DNA from: Margaritifera margaritifera
Lineage: Eukaryota; Mollusca; Bivalvia; Unionida; Margaritiferidae
Length of the DNA: 64,000 nucleotides
Assembly: GCA_029931535.1 (NCBI GenBank)
Contig: JAQPZY010001596.1
Span: forward strand, 124,001-188,000
Direction: 5' to 3'
Numbering within the stretch: the stretch's first letter is position 1; each line of letters opens with the position of its first letter. Positions 58,901-64,000 of this stretch are shown one piece after another. Both the position numbers and the translations under genes were made by a program. A model generated the notes under the pieces. It was not told where the DNA came from, made no database searches, and was given only the letters and a program-made list of their open reading frames with translations.

Positions 58901-59735
58901 ACCTTGTCAGACTGGACTAATGGGCCTCTGTCAACACGAGAAGCCACACGCATTGCACGTGCCCGGTCGTCCGCTTGTATCCTATTCGTGTCTTTGAAGC
59001 CAACATAGCCAGCACCTGACTTATGCCTCTGTGCCTATATGCCTCAATGGTTTGGGGAAGGCGTTCACCCAGTTGTTTTTGTCAGTAGTCAAAAACCAGC
59101 GTTCTAGCATGGTTCAGGGAGTGAGGTGGAAGCGATCAATCCAAGCGAGTGGGACGTGGTGCTTTGACTTGGCCAAGTATTGGTCAACGCCGTTGGCTTT
59201 CATCGGGGCTGCAAAGGAGTGGGAAGTTGAATTGATTATATGCATATGTACCTAATTCGATCAGACTACAATGCCATTTAGTTATTTTTAATAGCTGTCA
59301 TCAGTGGATGGCATACATGTTTTACAAAGACAAATATAGTTTCTAAAGTTTAAGTCATGCAGAAAACTTTTCAGAATTTGTAGAGCAAAGGGGATACAAT
59401 AAATATGAAGATAAAACGACTCATTGTTTATTTAAATAGAACTGAACCTACCAATTAGAGACATGAACCTAATAGTTTATAGAATTGTATTTCTTTGTAT
59501 TAGGGATTGATCATTTATTTGGGGGAGGGGGGGCTTGGATTTTCTTTCAAGCTGGGATATTTCTTTCTTTCACATGAAGATAAATTTTTTTCAACCAATA
59601 TAATGGATATAATTGAGAAACGTATTATTAGGTAAAGATAAATTTGTTTAAGAAATATATATTTTTATATAACTAACAATAGTAATCAAATATAGTGATT
59701 CACGTAACTTAATCTAAGTGTTGAGAAAATATATG

Positions 59736-59737
<2 letters not shown>

Positions 59738-59793
<56 letters not shown>
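59738..59793. repeat. (GT)n microsatellite
   Basis: About 27 GT units, then gcgg and a short GA run. Confidence 0.95.
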
Positions 59794-59794
<1 letters not shown>

Positions 59795-60559
59795 GGAGAG
59801 AGAGAGATTTTAAAAATCATTTTGAGACGATATCTGATTGAACGAAATGGGTCTACATCACGTCCCGCTGTATACATTGTAGGTTTCTTCCACGGTTACA
59901 CTAGACGATATTCCTAGAGAGGGGGTGTATAACACGCGAATGAATAATGGGTTTTTCAGATTTTATTCTTACAATACAAAAATTTAAACAAACGTGAAAT
60001 TTAAAGCCAATTAAGACTTTGTTATTAGTCCTGCAATGAATATGAAATAACTTTGGAAGGTTGTAGATGACGCCTAGGATTACATAAACGTCGTATTTAC
60101 CTTCCCATGTATAATAGTGTACTCTGTTGGTTTGTCGCTGTAAACGATAGCCTGAGGACCTCCAGTATGTTCATGTTTTCAAATGAAATATCAGTCGATA
60201 AAAACAACAAAGTGCTTATCATATAGATAAATAAAGAAGAATGGATAGCCGTTTCCTACAACACGTAAGTTCAATTCTGTATATTCATCAACTTGTAACA
60301 CCGCGATCTCTCTATGTCTCTCTGTCTGTCTCTCTCTCTCTCAAACATACGCACACGCACGCACAAACACCCAACATTTGATCAGAAATAATATTTAGAT
60401 TTTATACAGTATGGCCAATAGGTATAGGCATTTTTTGCACGATATTATTTTAGCCATTGTGTCGTTGTTATTGTTGTTGTTGTCGTCGTCGTAGTCATCT
60501 CTGTAGTCGTCCTTTTGTAAGTATCTTGTATGTGCCCAATTATATTATACCGAGTAATT

Positions 60560-60725
60560 ACCTAAATAAAAAGTAGCTTACGCAAAAAAAATTCATACGA
60601 CGTACGAAATTTTCCTACGGATATCTTTCTGAAACACATTTACGAAATAGAGTAAGATTTTCTTACGCTTAAAACTTACGAAAAAGTATGTACGTAAACT
60701 TACGTTGTTTCGTGAAACTGGCCCC
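60560..60725. repeat. Dyad-rich dispersed-repeat fragment
   Basis: Multiple ttacgaaa, tacgtaa and cgtacgaaat words in both orientations, ending tttcgtgaaactggcccc. The structure suggests a small inverted-repeat element; the family was not identified. Confidence 0.4.
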
Positions 60726-60999
60726 TGGACTCTGAGACAGTTAGAGAGAGAAGTATTTAATGGTTTTGGTCAAGAAGCCGCCTAGGCGTCTTTATTCGTA
60801 GATGCTGAGTAGGACATACAAATATATTACTTACTGTATTATTTACATACAACCCTCAACTTGCTTCTATAGTCAAAATTTGCTTCTTTAGTCTCATCGT
60901 AATCGCATGTGCAATGCATACAGTATCAGAACATGTTCGGCTGTGTCATCTTTGCCGGTAATCTGTGAATACAGTAATAAGTACTCAACTTTATCTTAT

Positions 61000-61078
61000 A
61001 TTAGTACACAATGTCACTGATTTTTATCATTTATCTTATATTAGTACACGATGTGACTGATTTGTATCATTTACGGTT
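61000..61078 (+). repeat. ~38-bp tandem duplication
   Basis: ttatattagtacacaatgtc plus actgatttttatcattt is repeated with small changes immediately after. Confidence 0.8.
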
Positions 61079-61136
61079 TTTATTTTTTATATTTTAGTTT
61101 TTTTTCTGTGACTACTTCTCGTTTCTGTTTCTACAG

Positions 61137-61314
61137 ATTGCTATTACCATCTGACAAAAGTCGTACAGATCCACCTGGAATAAGAGAATCGATGCGCACA
61201 GATTCCGATACTGTGTTACTTAGAGTTATTCTGAAGATGACAAAATCTGAAGTTGAACTCTTCAGAATAAAGTTGGACGGAGAGACTGTTTTGAAGAAAA
61301 TTGGATGGTTGTGA
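61137..61314 (+). CDS. Terminal exon of an unidentified gene
   Basis: A strong acceptor (cgtttctgtttctacag, ending 61136) is followed by an open frame of 58 codons to a stop at 61312-61314, with balanced composition: LPSDKSRTDPPGIRESMRT, TVLLRVILKMTKSEVELF, then RIKLDGETVLKKIGWL. AATAAA follows at about 61364. The C-terminal part looks like a folded, charged helix-strand segment. I do not recognise the family. No upstream exons could be linked. It is the best candidate for a resident gene in the window. Confidence 0.5.
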
Positions 61315-61362
61315 CATTATGGATTATGGAATCACACTAATATCTTGCCTTTCATGGCGGGA

Positions 61363-61369
61363 AAAATAA
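61363..61369 (+). terminator. Polyadenylation signal
   Basis: AATAAA in gaaaaataaaagg, about 50 bp after the stop of the terminal exon. Confidence 0.45.
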
Positions 61370-61751
61370 AAGGTCAGAATCAGGGAACTCATCAATAATG
61401 CTGTTATGAAATAGTTCGTATTGATTGAGGAACTATGATTAAAACAGACACAAGGGATATTAATATTGATTGACGTTCTGTCATTACTGACTACAGTTCA
61501 TAGCTCCTTAAAAATTTAGGCTCTTTTAGTATCCTGTTGAAGAGTCAACTTTGTGCATTATTCCGAATGTATTTCAAGAAACTGTATATGTGTTATTGCG
61601 CTTTACGAATGGATAATAACTATTTCTTTTTCTATTTTGCTTTACGGTAGTTTATAGTCTAGGCACGCTATTTAGTAATATAGAGATTAAAAACGATGTT
61701 TAGAAAAGAAGTGAAAGGAGAATATGTGTCTTAATAGGAGATGACAGAACC

Positions 61752-61833
<82 letters not shown>

Positions 61834-62515
61834 GAAGGAAGACAACTGAATGATTTATACTTTCCTTTTAGAGTAGATGCACATTATTCGGTGCATTATA
61901 AATAAAGCAAATGTTCAAAAAGTGAAAGGATAATTTGTGTGCTTGTAGTTGATGTTAGAACAATATTATCATATAAGAGAAAGATGAAAACTGAATGCAT
62001 TCAAACCAGGTGTGATATTAAAATAGAAAAAAAAAAAACAATAATTAATCAAAAAAGAAAGAAAGACAGGAAAAAGAACAATTGAATACAATATTTTCAT
62101 GTCGAACTTAAGTCTATATGCTATGCAGAGTGAGTGAGGCTACTAAAAGGAATGGAACAGTAACAACAGGTGTAGACTGTGTAATACGCCATATGGGAGA
62201 AAACAGAACGTGCTGATACAGAGATCGTTAATGCATACACAGAGAGTGTGAACTCACAGAGCTTTAGTTTACTTGTGTAAATAACTCAGTGTAAGCAGCA
62301 GATATGTATGGACGAATGGGTATAAATATCCTTGTACAACATTGTGGGAACATATCTCGAACATAACTAAATCTCTGCAACAATTAACCAATTAAAGCTA
62401 GTGTAAACACAGTTGCACCCCTATCTGAGAACATGACGGACACACTTAAGAATGTAAAAGGCATCAAAGCAATCTCCAGATATGTAGATACAAATACTGT
62501 AGTCTTTTAAGTAAT
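61370..62515. other. AT-rich intergenic
   Basis: Contains (TA)n with TACA interruptions at 61754-61833 and an A-run at 62027-62039. No coding features were found. Confidence 0.5.
61754..61833. repeat. (TA)n microsatellite, interrupted
   Basis: TA units interrupted twice by tacata. Confidence 0.95.
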
Positions 62516-62519
62516 CTGT

Positions 62520-64000
62520 GATACTTGTAAATCCATAGAACGCTCATATGTTTTATATAACATACTTGTAAATCCATAGAACGCTCATATGTTTGTATAA
62601 CATTCTTCTAAATCCATAGAACGCTCATATTGTTTATATAACATATTTCTAAATCCATAGAACGCTCATATTGTTTATATAACATACTTGTAAATCTATA
62701 GAACGCTCATTTTGCTTATATAACATATTTGTAAATCCATGGAACGCTCATATTGTTTGTATAACATACTTGTAAATTCATAGAACGCTCATATTTTTTG
62801 TATAACATACTTCTAAATCCATAGAACGCACCTATTGTTTATATAACATATTTCTAAATATATAGAACGCTCCAATTGTGTATATAACATACTTGTTAAT
62901 CCATAGAACGCTCATATTGTTTGTATAACATATTTGTAAATCCATAGAACGCTCATATTGTTTGTATAACATACTTGTAAATCTATAGAACGCTCATGTT
63001 GTTTGTATAAGATATTTGTAAATCCATGGAACGCTCATATTGTTTGTATAACATACTTGTAAATTCATAGAACGCTCATATTTTTTGCATAACATATTTG
63101 TAAATCCATAGAACTCTCATATTGTTTAAATAAATTACTTGTAAATCCATAGAACGCTCATATTGTTTGAATAACATATTTGTAAATCCATAGAACGCTA
63201 ATATTACTTGTATAACATACTTGTAAATCCATAGAACGCTCATATTGTTTGTATAACATACTTGTAAATCCATAGAACTCTCATATTGCTTGTATATTAT
63301 ACTTGTAAATCCATAGAACGCTCACATTGTTTGTATAACAAACTTGTAAATCCATAGAACGCTCATATTGTTTGTATAACATATTTGTAAATCCATAGAA
63401 CGCTCATATTGTTTGTATATTATACATGTAAATCCATAGAACGCTCATATTGTTTATATAACATACTTGTAAATCCATAGAACGCTCATATTGTTTGTAT
63501 AACATACTTGTAAATCCATAGAACGCTCATATTGCTTGTATATTATACTTGTAAATCCATAGAACTCTCATATTGTTTGTATAACATACTTGTAAATCCA
63601 TAGAACGCTCAAATTGTGTATATAACATACTTGTAAATCCATAGAACGCTCATATTGTTTGTATAACATATTTGTAAATCTATAGAACGCTCATGTTGTT
63701 TGTATAACATATTTGTAAATCCATAGAACGCTCATATTTTTGTATAACATACTTGTAAATTCATAGAACGCTCATATTTTTTGCATAACATATTTGTAAA
63801 TCCATAGAACGCTCATATTGTTTAAATAAATTACTTGTAAATCCATAGAACGCTCATATTGTTTGTATAACATATTTGTAAATCCATAGAACGCTCATAT
63901 TGTTTGTATAACATACGTGTAAAGGCATAGAACGCTCATATTGCTTGTATAACATATTTTCAAATCCATAGAGCGCTCATATTGTTTGTATAACATACTT
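62520..64000. repeat. 41-bp satellite, about 36 copies, runs off the window
   Basis: Unit: acttgtaaatccatagaacg, ctcatattgt, ttgtataacat. Spacing of the ccatagaacg word is 41 bp in most copies. Divergence between copies is low (mostly single changes: ttatat or ttgtat, acttg or atttg). It reaches the right end of the window, so total length is unknown. Since 41 is not a multiple of three, the one open minus-strand frame (63273-63076) is a chance product. Confidence 0.97.

Larger units (their letters stand above)
54679..59255 (+). mobile_element. Polinton/Maverick-type element relic
   Basis: Recognisable Polinton genes sit in order on the plus strand: major capsid protein (55639-56869), packaging ATPase (about 56905-57492), a small membrane-type protein (57850-58137) and a minor-capsid-like piece (58646-58900), with an unassigned minus-strand ORF at the left. 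The segment is G+C-richer than its AT-rich surroundings, which fits a foreign insert. No DNA polymerase B, integrase, protease or terminal inverted repeat was found in the window, so this is an internal fragment. All genes carry stops or frameshifts. Polintons are large self-synthesising DNA transposons related to adintoviruses. Confidence 0.72.
59256..61080. other. AT-rich intergenic with simple repeats
   Basis: Holds a G-run at 59521-59532, (GT)n at 59738-59793 followed by (GA)n, (CT)n near 60305-60345, (CA)n near 60347-60370, a (GTT/GTC)n tract near 60461-60495, and a dyad-rich segment at 60560-60725. No coding features were found. Confidence 0.5.

Noticed and set aside
62520..64000. CRISPR-like regular spacing
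   Set aside because: The whole 41-bp unit is repeated with no unique spacers; this is a satellite in a eukaryotic sequence.

Overview
The window looks like AT-rich animal intergenic DNA, most likely from a mollusc or another lophotrochozoan invertebrate. This is inferred from A+T-rich non-coding sequence, long (TA)n, (CAT)n and (GT)n microsatellites, spliceosomal-type exon borders, AATAAA signals, and a tRNA-derived SINE whose 3' part resembles mollusc SINEs. There are no operons, bacterial ribosome sites or CRISPR arrays. Almost everything recognisable is mobile DNA in decay. I found only one exon that could plausibly belong to a resident gene.

Layout. At 2.1-4.8 kb is a broken LINE (LINE A). 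At 4.8-9.4 kb is AT-rich DNA with diverged duplicated modules. At 9.4-12.5 kb is a second LINE (LINE B) that has lost its reverse-transcriptase active site. At 12.5-17.8 kb are a GATCGTCATCATCGA array and a ~230-bp minisatellite. At 17.8-23.4 kb is the 3' two-thirds of a Ty3/Gypsy element: RT end, RNase H, integrase, a downstream zinc-finger/serine-rich ORF and a 3' LTR. At 25-34 kb are two exons of the I-PpoI type (His-Me finger nuclease) in opposite orientation, an L1/Tx1-like endonuclease remnant, a Penelope-like tail and a 21-bp palindromic repeat. At 34-39 kb are Mutator-like transposase fragments and a duplicated module. At 40-46.7 kb are several tandem repeats and a SINE with a 10-bp target-site duplication. 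At 46.7-50.4 kb is a second block of CAT and GATCGTC arrays, followed by a second copy of the 190-bp segment that precedes the first array. At 51.5-52.2 kb is a LINE remnant. At about 54.7-59.2 kb is a GC-richer, heavily mutated Polinton/Maverick relic with a double-jelly-roll-type major capsid gene and an A32-type packaging ATPase. At 61.1 kb is a terminal exon, and from 62.5 kb to the end is a 41-bp satellite that runs off the window.

How the parts relate. LINE A, LINE B, the Gypsy element and the Polinton each still show their own gene order, so they can be read as modules, but all carry stops or frameshifts and none looks active. The two array blocks (12.5-17.8 and 46.7-50.4 kb) share the same three ingredients (GATCGTC array, 230-bp minisatellite, 190-bp flank) and probably derive from one composite repeat. 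The most unusual items are the Polinton relic, the paired His-Me nuclease exons and the spliced-looking zinc-finger ORF in the Gypsy element.
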